Made by a program: the position numbers and the translations under genes
In this document: piece by piece, positions 21,055 to 28,223 of the stretch
Numbering within the stretch: position 1 is the first letter of the stretch
How the letters are laid out: the number at the start of each line of letters is the position of its first letter
Virus record (IMG/VR): IMGVR_UViG_3300046506_000310
Location: 1-31,858 of that record
DNA length: 31,858 nt
DNA from: a virus
Strand: one strand, 5' to 3'
The notes under the pieces: model-generated
The model's input: only the letters and a program-made list of their open reading frames with translations
Told to the model about the DNA's origin: nothing
The model's database searches: none

Positions 21055-21543
21055 TCAGGATTCCTTCGGGAAGTTGAGGCGAGCGAACTCGCCGAAGAGC
21101 TGGATTGCTGCGTCGTCGTAGGCGCGGGCTGCCTCTTCGCGGTCGCTGTAGCGGCCGAGCCGGCGCTGCCTCGGGCCGTCGCTGATGTACGCGACCCAGG
21201 CCTGGCGCTGCTTGTCCCGCGACACGCCCTTGAAGCCGGATGAGTTGTCGCTGCGCAGCCCGCGGTTCTGTGCGTTCTGCGTGTCGGTGGCCAAGCGCAA
21301 GTTGCAACGCCTGTTGTCGAGGCCGTTGCCGTTCGCGTGGTCCACGTAGGAAAGCCCGGTGATCAGCGTGTGCATGCGAATCGAGAGGCATCGACCGCCG
21401 CGCCAGAAGTTCTTGCGGGCGTAGAAGGTGGCGCCGGAGGGATTGGCGTACCACTTGCCGACCGCAAGGACCCGCTCGTAGTCGATCTCGTTGACGAGTG
21501 CCACGAGCCCTCGCGAGAGAGGTATCTCCCGGGCCTCGCTCAT
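21055..21543 (-). CDS. HNH homing-type endonuclease with AP2 DNA-binding domain
   Basis: A 162-aa protein. The HNH_3 core is RMHTLITG, VDHANGNGLDNRRCNLR and LATDTQNAQNRG (about 55-95). The AP2/ERF-like DNA-binding domain follows: SGFKGVSRDKQRQAWVAYI, GRYSDREEAARAYDDAAIQL and FGEFARLNFP. This HNH-AP2 order is a known family of free-standing homing endonucleases in phages. It starts at ATG 21543 overlapping the exonuclease stop (ATGA). It splits the recombination operon between the nuclease and ATPase, the position expected for an intruder gene spreading by homing. Confidence 0.9.
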   Translation of the reverse strand: MSEAREIPLSRGLVALVNEIDYERVLAVGKWYANPSGATFYARKNFWRGGRCLSIRMHTLITGLSYVDHANGNGLDNRRCNLRLATDTQNAQNRGLRSDNSSGFKGVSRDKQRQAWVAYISDGPRQRRLGRYSDREEAARAYDDAAIQLFGEFARLNFPKES

Positions 21544-22388
21544 CGGCCACTCCCGGCGTACTCGCGCTCGACCCAGCCGGGAAGGGCGACCATGGGCATC
21601 TCCAAATAGCCGGGCCATTCGCCGGACTCGCGGCAGATGGCGTAGGTGTTGAGGGCGACCGTGTTGAGGTGGCGGCCGATCTCGCGGGCCATCGGGTCGC
21701 AGGTGGTGACGACCACCAGGTAGGGCGGCTCTTTCTCCTGCAGCACGAACTGGAACGGCTTCTCGGGGTCGGCGACGTCGAGGGCGACGCCGGCGTCGAT
21801 GTACCACTCCTGCTGTTGCGGGTAGCCGTGCTCGTTGAAGGCCCGTTCGAGGTCTTCGCGGCGGCAGGACCGGGCGGTCTTGTAGTCGACGATCTGGCCG
21901 TCGTGGCGCAGCCAGTCGAAGCGGGCCCGCCGCCAGACGCCGTTGTCTTCCCAGAACGCGGACTGTTCGGCGACGCCGGAGCCGGGTTCCAGGAGTGCGG
22001 CGGCGTCCGGGTCGGCGCGCAGGGCTGCGGCCATGGCGTTGACCTGGTCCAGCTCGTGCCGCTTCAGGGGGATGTTCCCGGCTTCGCGGATCGCCTCGAC
22101 CTCGGCCTTGATGGCGTTGGTGTTCCACTTCTCGGCGTCGACGAGGATGAGTTCGGGTCCGTCGTCGAGGACGAGCTTGTGGGCCGCGGTGCCGAAGTCG
22201 AGCGCCTTCTTCGGCGGCTCCTGGTTGTCGAGCCAGTACTTGAACTTGGCCGGGCATTCGGCGACGAGCTTGCGGGCGCCGCTGGACGAGAGGCTGCCGC
22301 CGGGGATCGGATCCGAGTGGTAGAGCTCGGCGTCGATGTTGTACAGGCCGGGCTCGACCTCGGCCGGCGCCTCCACCGCGGCGGTCAC
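21540..22388 (-). CDS. PD-(D/E)XK exonuclease, RecE/ExoVIII (DUF3799)-like
   Basis: A 282-aa nuclease of the RecB/lambda-exonuclease fold. It shows CPAKFKYWLD, the FGTAAH motif with H70, the catalytic set RARFDWLRHDGQIVDYKTA (D158, D168, K170) and the trailing YPQQQEWY motif near 190-196. These match the putative exodeoxyribonuclease VIII / DUF3799 family, which resects dsDNA ends for annealing recombination. GTG at 22388 overlaps the upstream stop. Its partner is probably the Sak4-like ATPase two genes downstream. No single-strand annealing protein of RecT type is seen nearby. Confidence 0.87.
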   Translation of the reverse strand: MTAAVEAPAEVEPGLYNIDAELYHSDPIPGGSLSSSGARKLVAECPAKFKYWLDNQEPPKKALDFGTAAHKLVLDDGPELILVDAEKWNTNAIKAEVEAIREAGNIPLKRHELDQVNAMAAALRADPDAAALLEPGSGVAEQSAFWEDNGVWRRARFDWLRHDGQIVDYKTARSCRREDLERAFNEHGYPQQQEWYIDAGVALDVADPEKPFQFVLQEKEPPYLVVVTTCDPMAREIGRHLNTVALNTYAICRESGEWPGYLEMPMVALPGWVEREYAGSGR

Positions 22389-22720
22389 GCGACGCCATCC
22401 AGGGGCATCGGCTGGTCGCACGGCTCGCACAGCCCGGACTCGGTGATGGGCCCGTCGTCCTTCTTGCAGCGGGGGCATCGTCCGGCGGCGATGTCCTGGA
22501 GGTGGGCGACGCCGTTCGGGTCGTACTGGACCGCGGCGACGGCGGCGACGTACTCGGGGAAGCCGAGGGCGAGTCGGTCCCGGTTGGCGGGGTCGGATCG
22601 GTCGATGGCCGTGACGAGGCTCTCGGTGAACCCGCCTGCCTGGTAGCCGCCCTCGCGGCCGTAGTGGAACAGGACGTGCGCGGCAACGTCCGGCGGAATC
22701 GTGGGGCTGTTGGTGCTCAT
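22385..22720 (-). CDS. Small zinc-ribbon protein heading the recombination operon
   Basis: A 111-aa protein from an ATG at 22720 (GGAGAA upstream). The first part is helical (PPDVAAHVLFHYGREGGYQA, then FTESLVTAIDRSD). The C-terminus has two CxxC knuckles, GRCPRCKKDD and GLCEPCDQP, a typical zinc ribbon. The first part (GYQAGGFTESLVTAI and LALGFPEYVAAVAAV) resembles small Streptomyces-phage proteins of unknown function. First gene of the unit ending at 20264. Confidence 0.75.
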   Translation of the reverse strand: MSTNSPTIPPDVAAHVLFHYGREGGYQAGGFTESLVTAIDRSDPANRDRLALGFPEYVAAVAAVQYDPNGVAHLQDIAAGRCPRCKKDDGPITESGLCEPCDQPMPLDGVA

Positions 22721-22749
22721 GGTTCTCCGTTTCAAGGTGTGGGGTGCCG

Positions 22750-22787
22750 GGCCTCCGCCCCGTCAGGGGGGTGTCGGGGCGGAGGCC
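22750..22787 (-). terminator. Terminator of the 22857-23725 unit
   Basis: A perfect 12-bp stem (GGCCTCCGCCCC at 22750-22761 with GGGGCGGAGGCC at 22776-22787, 14-base loop), about 70 bases past the stop at 22857. Confidence 0.75.
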
Positions 22788-22856
22788 TCGGCTGCGGCGG
22801 AGCGGCTTGGGGGGAAGCGGTGCTCGACGCCGCGTCTGGGGTTGTCGGTCAGGCGG

Positions 22857-23183
22857 CTAGCTGTGGTCGTGGAGCACGAGCCACGCCGGCTCGGGATGCA
22901 GTTCGTGGCCGAGACGGACGGCCACGTTGTGGAGGACCGTGTTCCAGGCCGGGACCTCGTACCGGGTGAAGGCATCCGGGGCGAGGCGAGCGAAGTCGTT
23001 GGCTTCGACCTCGGTGCACTCGGTCACGAGGAACGTCCTCTCGAAGTCGCCGAGGTGCAGGTGGCCTACGCTGTCGAGCCGGTCGGCGTTGGGCTGATCG
23101 GCGAGGACGGCGTCGAGGGTTTCGAAGTCGGTGTCCGGGATCTCGAAGCCGTAGGCCAGGCGAGTCGTGTGGTAGAGGCCCAT
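22857..23183 (-). CDS. Unknown 108-aa acidic protein
   Basis: Starts MGLYHTTRLAYGFEIPDTDF at an ATG (23183) that overlaps the upstream stop as TGATG. It has about 14% Asp+Glu, three histidine-rich spots (HLHLGDFE, TVLHNVAVRLGHELHP, LHDHS) and no known motif. The pattern 'MGLYHTTRLAYGFEIP' is of a type seen in phage proteins. Compact alpha-beta fold likely. Possibly a small phage inhibitor of a host protein, but that is only a guess from position. Confidence 0.7.
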   Translation of the reverse strand: MGLYHTTRLAYGFEIPDTDFETLDAVLADQPNADRLDSVGHLHLGDFERTFLVTECTEVEANDFARLAPDAFTRYEVPAWNTVLHNVAVRLGHELHPEPAWLVLHDHS

Positions 23184-23725
23184 CAGTTGGCACCCGCCGC
23201 TTCGGCGATCCGGTTGTGGGCTTCGTTGAAGTCCTCGGTGTCGAGGCCCATCCACGGCACGCGGTGGCTCATGGCGACGAGGACGTCGAGGGCGTTGAAC
23301 CCGTCCGCCTTCGCCGCGGCTGCCGCTTCCTCGACGTCCGCGTCCGTGTACGTGCCGTTGCGGGAGACGTCGCCGGGCATGTAGTTGCTGCCGGGCTCGT
23401 CGCACCAGGCGTAGCTGAGCTTCGCGTACAGGTCGCGGGCCACCTTGTCGGTGATGGCTTCCTTGAGGTCCGCGGTGTCCTGCGTCCAGTCGATGCCGGA
23501 CTCGGCGAGGATCTGCACGCCCTTGAAGGCGTTCTCGCGGGTCATCGCTTCGGCGATGGCGAGGCCTTCGTGGTGGCCGATCCGCCAGCGCGCCGGATTG
23601 TTCAGCGACTCGGTGGCGGGCATCCGGCAGACGACCAGGCCGGGCGCGGCCTGTACGGCGCCGGACACGGTGTGCTTCTGCTGGCCGTGGACGATCATCG
23701 TGTAGTCGGTGGTCTCACCGATCAT
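23183..23725 (-). CDS. Unknown 180-aa protein
   Basis: ATG at 23725 with AGGAG upstream. It begins MIGETTDYTMIVHGQQKHTV, a strand-rich start, then has a helical middle (IGHHEGLAIAEAMTRENAF, TADLKEAITDKVARDLYAK) and an acidic end. The tail WMGLDTEDFNEAHNRIAEA is amphipathic. No catalytic motif is apparent. It is first in a two-gene unit with its own leader hairpin and terminator. Confidence 0.7.
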   Translation of the reverse strand: MIGETTDYTMIVHGQQKHTVSGAVQAAPGLVVCRMPATESLNNPARWRIGHHEGLAIAEAMTRENAFKGVQILAESGIDWTQDTADLKEAITDKVARDLYAKLSYAWCDEPGSNYMPGDVSRNGTYTDADVEEAAAAAKADGFNALDVLVAMSHRVPWMGLDTEDFNEAHNRIAEAAGAN

Positions 23726-23759
23726 CGGAACTCCTGGGGTGGGATGCTGGTGATGGACT

Positions 23760-23782
23760 CCCGCCCGTTAGCCCCGGGCGGG
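23760..23782 (-). promoter_or_regulatory. Leader hairpin upstream of the 23725 unit
   Basis: CCCGCCCG (23760-23767) pairs with CGGGCGGG (23775-23782) around a seven-base loop. On the minus strand it falls 35 bases before the start at 23725, after the terminator of the previous unit. It may be a second terminator for that unit or a leader structure. Confidence 0.4.
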
Positions 23783-23799
23783 GGTTTCTGCTTTGGGCC

Positions 23800-23835
23800 G
23801 CCGCCTCGCCGGCCGGTCTCATCCGGCGGGGCGGC
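23800..23835 (-). terminator. Terminator of the large early operon
   Basis: A 13-bp stem with one G-T pair (GCCGCCTCGCCGG at 23800-23812 with CCGGCGGGGCGGC at 23823-23835) starts four bases past the stop at 23839. Confidence 0.75.
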
Positions 23836-23838
23836 GAG

Positions 23839-24324
23839 TCAGGTGGTGGCGGGCTCGTCGACGACGGCCCAGGCCGGGACGTGCGCGGGGTTGGCAGCGT
23901 CGGGTCCGGCGTGGTGGACGTTGAGCGCTTCCCAGAGGGGCTTCACGTAGATCGGCCCGGTTGCCTGGTCTTCCGGGCCGTCGATCGGGCGGACCATCGG
24001 CGGCACGTCGACGCGGTTCGCGTTCGCTTCTGCGGCGAGCTGAGGCCCGAACTTGGCGCGCAGCGCGAGGGCTTCGTCGCGCCACTCGTCGCGCTCGGAC
24101 TGCATGCAGGCGGCGACCATCTCGGCTTCCTGCCGGGCCTGCTCCGCGAACTCCCAGGCGGCGTACACCTCGTCGCGGTCCTGCATGAGGAGCGCGAAGT
24201 AGTCGTCGGCGGCCATCTGGCGGGTGAGGAGCTTGCAGTTCTCGTCGCGGAGTTCGGCAATCTTGTCGACGGCGCGCCGGCTGCCGTTGCCCTTCAGCCC
24301 GGGGATCAGGTCGGTGAGGGTCAC
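23839..24324 (-). CDS. Coiled-coil phage protein, unknown function
   Basis: A 161-aa protein, last gene of the early operon. Residues about 15-100 form a continuous charged helix (RAVDKIAELRDENCKLLTRQ, DEVYAAWEFAEQARQEAEMV, ERDEWRDEALALRAKFG), a coiled coil. The C-terminal part (DGPEDQATGPIYVKPLWEAL) is more globular. GTG at 24324 with AAGGAG upstream, overlapping the stop of a small membrane gene. Widespread shape in actinophages; role unknown. Confidence 0.75.
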   Translation of the reverse strand: MTLTDLIPGLKGNGSRRAVDKIAELRDENCKLLTRQMAADDYFALLMQDRDEVYAAWEFAEQARQEAEMVAACMQSERDEWRDEALALRAKFGPQLAAEANANRVDVPPMVRPIDGPEDQATGPIYVKPLWEALNVHHAGPDAANPAHVPAWAVVDEPATT

Positions 24325-24449
24325 TGCTGCTCCTTGCTGGCGATGCGGTTCGAGATGCGGGATCCGGCGACGGTCAGGAAGGCGATCGCGGCGAGGACGG
24401 CCCAGCCCTCAGCGGTCAGGTAGTAGGCGGCGAAGAGGTCCGGGATCAC
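24321..24449 (-). CDS. 42-residue single-pass membrane protein
   Basis: A small frame from a GTG at 24449: MIPDLFAAYYLTAEGWAVLA, then AIAFLTVAGSRISNRIASKE. One transmembrane helix is followed by a basic cytoplasmic end. It fits between two overlapping genes with GTGA-type junctions at both ends and has GGAGGA upstream, which supports translation. Confidence 0.65.
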   Translation of the reverse strand: MIPDLFAAYYLTAEGWAVLAAIAFLTVAGSRISNRIASKEQQ

Positions 24450-24685
24450 GGCGTCCTCCGGATCTGGTCGGGTCGGATGCCGAGTGCGGCGAGGAGCTCC
24501 AGCACTCCGGCGGCGATGACCGGGTCCTTCGCGATGACCGCGCCGGCGATCCGCGGCATCACGTCGTCGAGCGGGTGCGGGTGCTCAGCGGCGATCTGGT
24601 CGGCGATGCGGATCGCGGCCTTGCGCTGCTCGGCTGCCTCGGAGGTGGTCGGCTTCGGGCCGTAGTCGGCGAGCTCCATGCCCAT
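24446..24685 (-). CDS. Small helical protein, unknown
   Basis: A 79-aa protein, MGMELADYGPKPTTSEAAEQ onward. Two amphipathic helices (RKAAIRIADQIAAEHPHPLD and VIAKDPVIAAGVLELLAALG) and an IRPDQIRRTP end. The ATG at 24685 shares one base with the upstream stop (TGATG); a GTG one codon before is equally placed. Possibly a dimeric adaptor; no family known to me. Confidence 0.7.
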   Translation of the reverse strand: MGMELADYGPKPTTSEAAEQRKAAIRIADQIAAEHPHPLDDVMPRIAGAVIAKDPVIAAGVLELLAALGIRPDQIRRTP

Positions 24686-25185
24686 CACGCCACCGCCTTG
24701 GTGATGCGGTCGGTGAGGGTGTTGCGGGCGGCGCTCCACGTCTGCGGGTGGTCCCAGTTCGCGGCCGGGTAGGCGCCTTGCAGCAGTGCGGTGATCTGCC
24801 TGGACCCGCCAGCCGGGAACTTGAGGATCTGCCCGTCGGCGGTGAGGGCGCGGGCGACGACGTGACGGACGCCGGTTCCGGTGGTGTCGGTCCACAGCGG
24901 CGTGACGAGGACCGTGACGGCGCCGGGCGCAATCGCACGGACGCGCCACGCCAGCTGCTTCAGGTGCCTACGCCGGCGAGATGCTGACGCCCGGCGCGGG
25001 TGCAGCGGGTGCGCTTCCCGGTCAGCGGTCCGCCGGGCCCGCTGCATCTCCAGCAGCTCCCCGCGCACGCCCTTCGCCCAGACGCCCATGTCGGGGCCGT
25101 AAACAGCGGCGAAGTCCCGGTCCAGCAGGATGAGGGATTCCTCGACGTCGTCGGCCAGCGGGCGGAGTTCGATCACGGTCGCCAT
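24685..25185 (-). CDS. Unknown 166-aa basic protein
   Basis: MATVIELRPLADDVEESLIL opens a helical start. A strongly basic central part with RRASASRRRRHLKQLAWRVR follows, then VTVLVTPLWTDTTGTGVRH and a FPAGGSRQITALLQGAYPAA end. The central Arg/His run suggests nucleic-acid contact. ATG 25185 overlaps the upstream stop (TGATG). Function unknown. Confidence 0.7.
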   Translation of the reverse strand: MATVIELRPLADDVEESLILLDRDFAAVYGPDMGVWAKGVRGELLEMQRARRTADREAHPLHPRRASASRRRRHLKQLAWRVRAIAPGAVTVLVTPLWTDTTGTGVRHVVARALTADGQILKFPAGGSRQITALLQGAYPAANWDHPQTWSAARNTLTDRITKAVA

Positions 25186-25559
25186 CACGCCACCGCCTTC
25201 GCAGTGCACTCGAACGCTGCGATGACGTCGGCGGCGGTGCGTTCGGCGGCGTCGTTCCAGCCGGTCAGCCGCAGCACGGGCGGCTCGCCGTGGAAGCTGT
25301 ACAGGTGGAAGTCCTCGATGCGGGCGTTCAGGCGTGCGACGACCGCTTCGAACTCGGCGCGCCCGTCTTCTCCTTCGCAGGGCGGGACCGGGTCGCCGAA
25401 GATGACGACCGACAGGGCGCCGGCCGCACACACCGGGTACTCGCTGCGGCTCTTCTCGATGCCGACCCCGCTCTCGGGGACGCTGTAGAAGTCGCCCTTG
25501 GCGTGGCCGTTCGACTCGATGACCTTGGCGGCCTTCAGGTAGATCTCGGAGAGGGTCAC
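25185..25559 (-). CDS. DUF6197-like protein
   Basis: A 124-aa protein: LSEIYLKAAKVIESNGHAKG, then PVCAAGALSVVIFGDP, and a C-terminal helix AAERTAADVIAAFECTAKAV. The pattern 'L..A..VIE.NGHAKG...' with 'CAAGAL' resembles DUF6197, a short family in actinobacteria and their phages with no known activity. GTG at 25559 overlaps the stop of the next upstream gene. The family name is from motif memory. Confidence 0.75.
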   Translation of the reverse strand: MTLSEIYLKAAKVIESNGHAKGDFYSVPESGVGIEKSRSEYPVCAAGALSVVIFGDPVPPCEGEDGRAEFEAVVARLNARIEDFHLYSFHGEPPVLRLTGWNDAAERTAADVIAAFECTAKAVA

Positions 25560-25810
25560 GACGCCTCCAACGGGCGGTAATAGGTGGGCTGAGCGGCAAG
25601 AGCGGTGGCCCACGCCGGGTAGTCGTCGTTGGTGGAGCAGGCCCCGTCCGGGTGGCTGAGGAGCCATGCGTCGTGGGCGTAGGCGATGCGGTCGGACGGG
25701 GAGTGCGTGTGTGCGGCGGCGTCGGCCAACGTCTGGCAGGCGCGCTGGCGGGCGACGATCTGCTGCACGGTGGTCAGCGGCACGTCCAGGTCGCGGATCG
25801 GGCGGGTCAT
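25556..25810 (-). CDS. Unknown 84-aa protein
   Basis: ATG 25810 overlaps the upstream stop (ATGA). It reads MTRPIRDLDVPLTTVQQIVA, then a helical RACQTLADAAAHTHSPSDRI and a Trp-rich end (YAHDAWLLSHPDG, YPAWATALAAQP). No motif recognised. Part of the tightly overlapping early operon. Confidence 0.65.
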   Translation of the reverse strand: MTRPIRDLDVPLTTVQQIVARQRACQTLADAAAHTHSPSDRIAYAHDAWLLSHPDGACSTNDDYPAWATALAAQPTYYRPLEAS

Positions 25811-26067
25811 CGGGTCGCCTCCTCGTCGGTGAGGTTGAGCGGCGACGGGTTCCTCGCGCCTTCGAGCAGCGCCTCCGCGATCACCTCGTCGAGCAGGTCG
25901 ACTGCCTTGGTCGCGGCCGTCTCCGGCATGTAGGGGCGGAACGTGGCGATCAGCTCGGTGCGGAGCTGGTGCCAGCGGGGGGTGGCGGGCTGCGGCGCGT
26001 AGTCCGCCGACAGCGGGATGCCCTTCGCGGTCACGGCCTTGGCCAAGTTCGGGTCGATGAACGTCAC
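25807..26067 (-). CDS. Unknown 86-aa protein
   Basis: GTG at 26067 overlaps the upstream stop (GTGA). MTFIDPNLAKAVTAKGIPLS begins it; the middle PRWHQLRTELIATFRPYMPE and VDLLDEVIAEALLEGARNPS are helical and acidic. No known motif. Small, soluble, charged: a plausible phage host-takeover or anti-defence protein by position only. Confidence 0.65.
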   Translation of the reverse strand: MTFIDPNLAKAVTAKGIPLSADYAPQPATPRWHQLRTELIATFRPYMPETAATKAVDLLDEVIAEALLEGARNPSPLNLTDEEATR

Positions 26068-26450
26068 GAGGTCGCCTCCGCTCGCTGCTCGCCGGGGTGG
26101 GTCTGGTTGCGGACGGGCTTCCACGGGGGCTTGCCGGATCCGGGGCACGGCTCGGACCAGTCCTTGCCGCCCCAGCGGTGGTTGCCCATGACGCCTTCGC
26201 GGGTCATGGCCCGGTCCTTGCAGCAGTGCTCGCACCAGCCGCGCGGGCGGGCGGGCTCGGGGACGGCCGGGTAGACGATGCGGTAGGTGGGGTGGTCGGC
26301 CCTGATGCGCTTCTCGCCGTCGACGCGGAAGGCGAGGTATGGGCCTCGGGTGCCGACGATCGTGGCGGGCTTGCCGTCGTACTCGATGCGCATCCGGTGC
26401 CGGGCAGGCACGTCGTAGGTGCGGCGGATCCACTCCATCGTGCTGGTCAC
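26064..26450 (-). CDS. Unknown 128-aa protein with cysteine/histidine cluster
   Basis: From a GTG at 26450 overlapping the upstream stop; an ATG four codons later is the alternative. The first 65 residues are strand-rich (VPARHRMRIEYDGKPATIVG, YLAFRVDGEKRIRADHPTYR). Then comes GWCEHCCKDRAMTREGVMGN followed by HRWGGKDWSEPCPGSGKPPW, which together give CxxCC-x-H-x-C spacing for a zinc site. Unknown function. Confidence 0.7.
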   Translation of the reverse strand: MTSTMEWIRRTYDVPARHRMRIEYDGKPATIVGTRGPYLAFRVDGEKRIRADHPTYRIVYPAVPEPARPRGWCEHCCKDRAMTREGVMGNHRWGGKDWSEPCPGSGKPPWKPVRNQTHPGEQRAEATS

Positions 26451-27259
26451 GCCGTCACCGCCCCGGCGTGCTTGCAGGGCCAGCGGTTGCCGCACGCGCA
26501 CCAGTGGCACCCGTCCGCCGGGTCCGGCACCTTGTCGTAGTGCTGCGACACGGGGGCCGCCGCAGAGCGCTCGGTGTCGAAGAAGAGCCGGATCGCGCCC
26601 CGCTCGACCTTGTTCGCGAGACGGGACACCTCGGTGCCCTCGTGGGCCTTCTTCACTAGCCACTCGACGACCTCGTCCTTGGCCTCGGCGAGAGCCTCAG
26701 TGCGGACCTCGGCGATGCGGCACCAGGGGCAGCCGCGCATGTCGTCCGGGGCGCGGAGCCACGTGGGGTGCTCGGGGTTGTCGCAGGATGCGGAAACACG
26801 GCCGTCAGGGTCTCCGAGGTCGAGCGCCCGGTAAGCGGCCAGCTCGGCGGCCTGCTTCTTCTGGGCCGTCTCCGCCTCATGCAGCGGCGTGAACACCTTC
26901 GTGCCGTACTTGACGACGGTCGCGCACGGCCAGCCGACAACCTGACCCTCCTCCTGGCAGACCGCGCACAGCCACGAGTTGGGGACGCCGCAGTCGTCGA
27001 AGACCGGGATGTGGAAGCGGGCCGGAAGCTTCTCGTTCTCCTCCAGGGAGAAGCCCGCGAGGATCTCGTAGTACGGGTGATCGGGAGCCTGCAGGAGCGT
27101 GGCCCTCTGCTGGCACTCGTCGTGCTTCACCGGCGCGCCAGCCTCGGCCCGATCGCGGCAGGTGCCACACGCGGACGGGTCGGCGCTGGTGCTCTTCGCG
27201 GCCAGGAAGTCGGCGCGGTGCTTGACCCAGAACGGGTCAAGGTCGGGGTAGTCGGTCAT
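26447..27259 (-). CDS. 270-aa cysteine-rich protein, unknown
   Basis: The largest gene of the early operon; ATG 27259 (GGAGG upstream) overlaps the previous stop (ATGA). Cysteine pairs occur throughout: CGTCRDRAEAGAPVKHDECQ, WLCAVCQEEGQVVGWPCA, SCDNPEHPTW, GCPWCRIAEV, and GCHWCACGNRWPCKH at the end. At least four zinc knuckles with helical linkers (for example KKQAAELAAYRALDLG) suggest a multi-zinc scaffold or nucleic-acid binder. No catalytic motif is seen. A family is not recognised. Confidence 0.7.
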   Translation of the reverse strand: MTDYPDLDPFWVKHRADFLAAKSTSADPSACGTCRDRAEAGAPVKHDECQQRATLLQAPDHPYYEILAGFSLEENEKLPARFHIPVFDDCGVPNSWLCAVCQEEGQVVGWPCATVVKYGTKVFTPLHEAETAQKKQAAELAAYRALDLGDPDGRVSASCDNPEHPTWLRAPDDMRGCPWCRIAEVRTEALAEAKDEVVEWLVKKAHEGTEVSRLANKVERGAIRLFFDTERSAAAPVSQHYDKVPDPADGCHWCACGNRWPCKHAGAVTA

Positions 27260-27483
27260 GACAGCACCTCCGTCTGCGGGATGGGCTCGTAGGAGATGCG
27301 GCCGTCGCCGTACACGGTCACCGAGGCGACCGCGCCCTGCATCGGCTCCGGCATGCCCTCCGTGCCGCAGTACACGAGCTGCAGACGGTTACCGAACCCC
27401 GGCATGATCCGGATCTCGGTCAGGTTGGACGGCAACTGCTCAACCAGCGGGGACGCGCCGGGAGTCGGGGTCGGGGTGCTCAT
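27256..27483 (-). CDS. Unknown 75-aa protein
   Basis: ATG 27483 overlaps the preceding stop; AGGTG lies upstream. It has a Thr/Pro start (MSTPTPTPGASPLVEQLPSN), then beta-rich LTEIRIMPGFGNRLQLVYCG and VASVTVYGDGRISYEPIP. Likely a small beta-barrel. Unknown. Confidence 0.65.
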   Translation of the reverse strand: MSTPTPTPGASPLVEQLPSNLTEIRIMPGFGNRLQLVYCGTEGMPEPMQGAVASVTVYGDGRISYEPIPQTEVLS

Positions 27484-27821
27484 CGGGCACCTGCCTTCGG
27501 GCAGGGCTTGTTGCCGCCACGGCAGGAGCAGAGGCCGTCGCGGGCGATGTCGACCGCCTCGCCCCACGAGAACTCGTCTTGGTGGCGGGCCGCCAGCTGG
27601 AAGTCGGCGGCGACCTCGGCGCGGATCTCGGCGCGGAAGCGGGCGAGCAGCGTCTGCGCGTCGGCCGTCGAGTGTGTGGCGTGCAGGACGTTGGCGATGC
27701 GCTCGCTCGCCGGGAGCGCCTTCTCCGCCTCGACCTTCGCGCGGAGCCGGGCCTTGATTTCGTCGCGGCTGGGGGCAGTTGGCTTCGGCATGGGGCGGGG
27801 GTTCTGCGAGTATGTGGACAA
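27480..27821 (-). CDS. Small protein with SEC-C-like cysteine motif
   Basis: A 113-aa protein and first gene of the early operon. The TTG at 27821 has GGGAG six bases upstream; the first ATG (27791) has none, so TTG is preferred. A helical, charged body (DEIKARLRAKVEAEKALPAS, AQTLLARFRAEIRAEVAADF) ends in LCSCRGGNKPCPKAGAR, close to the SEC-C-type CxC-x5-CP zinc motif. Could be a small adaptor. Unknown. Confidence 0.7.
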   Translation of the reverse strand: MSTYSQNPRPMPKPTAPSRDEIKARLRAKVEAEKALPASERIANVLHATHSTADAQTLLARFRAEIRAEVAADFQLAARHQDEFSWGEAVDIARDGLCSCRGGNKPCPKAGAR

Positions 27822-27877
27822 GGTCCACTCCCGTTCTCTCAGGTTTCGTGGGTGGATCGCGCGGCGTGAGCCGCGGT

Positions 27878-27915
27878 GGCCCCGGCTGTCGGTGTGCGAA
27901 CCGGCGGTTGGGGCC
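27878..27915 (-). terminator. Imperfect hairpin after the excisionase-like gene
   Basis: GGCCCC (27878-27883) pairs with GGGGCC (27910-27915), and inside it GGCTGTCGG pairs with CCGGCGGTT allowing G-T pairs, around an eight-base loop. It starts about 10 bases past the stop at 27925. Confidence 0.55.
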
Positions 27916-27924
27916 GCGGCCGCT

Positions 27925-28221
27925 CTAGGCGGCGGTGGCGGTGCGCTGGTTGGCCGGCTTGCGCATGGAGCGGCGGAGGCGCGAGATCTTGGCGGGCTCG
28001 GCGGGAACGCTGCAGAGCTTCCGGATCTCGGCGAGGTTCTCCGGGCTGAGCCACTTCGCCCGGCCCATGCGGGTGTGGGGGAAGCCGTGTCGATTCAGGC
28101 CATCGAGTAGCCAGCGCTCGCCGCATCCGAGTTCTCGTGCAGCCTCGGCCGGCTTCATGTAGCCGTCGCGGCGCATCATCGTCTCGGTGTCAGCGGCGGT
28201 GGGGGTGTCAGGGGCGGACAT
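27925..28221 (-). CDS. Excisionase-like HTH protein
   Basis: A 98-aa protein. The central MKPAEAARELGCGERWLLDG, then NRHGFPHTRMGRAKWLSPEN, is the MerR/excisionase (HTH_17-type) layout: helix, short turn, recognition helix, and a wing ending in W-L-S. A basic C-terminus (ISRLRRSMRKPANQR) follows. Such proteins bend att-site DNA to direct excision by tyrosine integrases. It starts at ATG 28221 with GAGGTG upstream, three bases after the repressor-like gene's stop, and is the first leftward gene after it, fitting xis. Role is inference from fold and place. Confidence 0.8.
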   Translation of the reverse strand: MSAPDTPTAADTETMMRRDGYMKPAEAARELGCGERWLLDGLNRHGFPHTRMGRAKWLSPENLAEIRKLCSVPAEPAKISRLRRSMRKPANQRTATAA

Positions 28222-28223
28222 GA

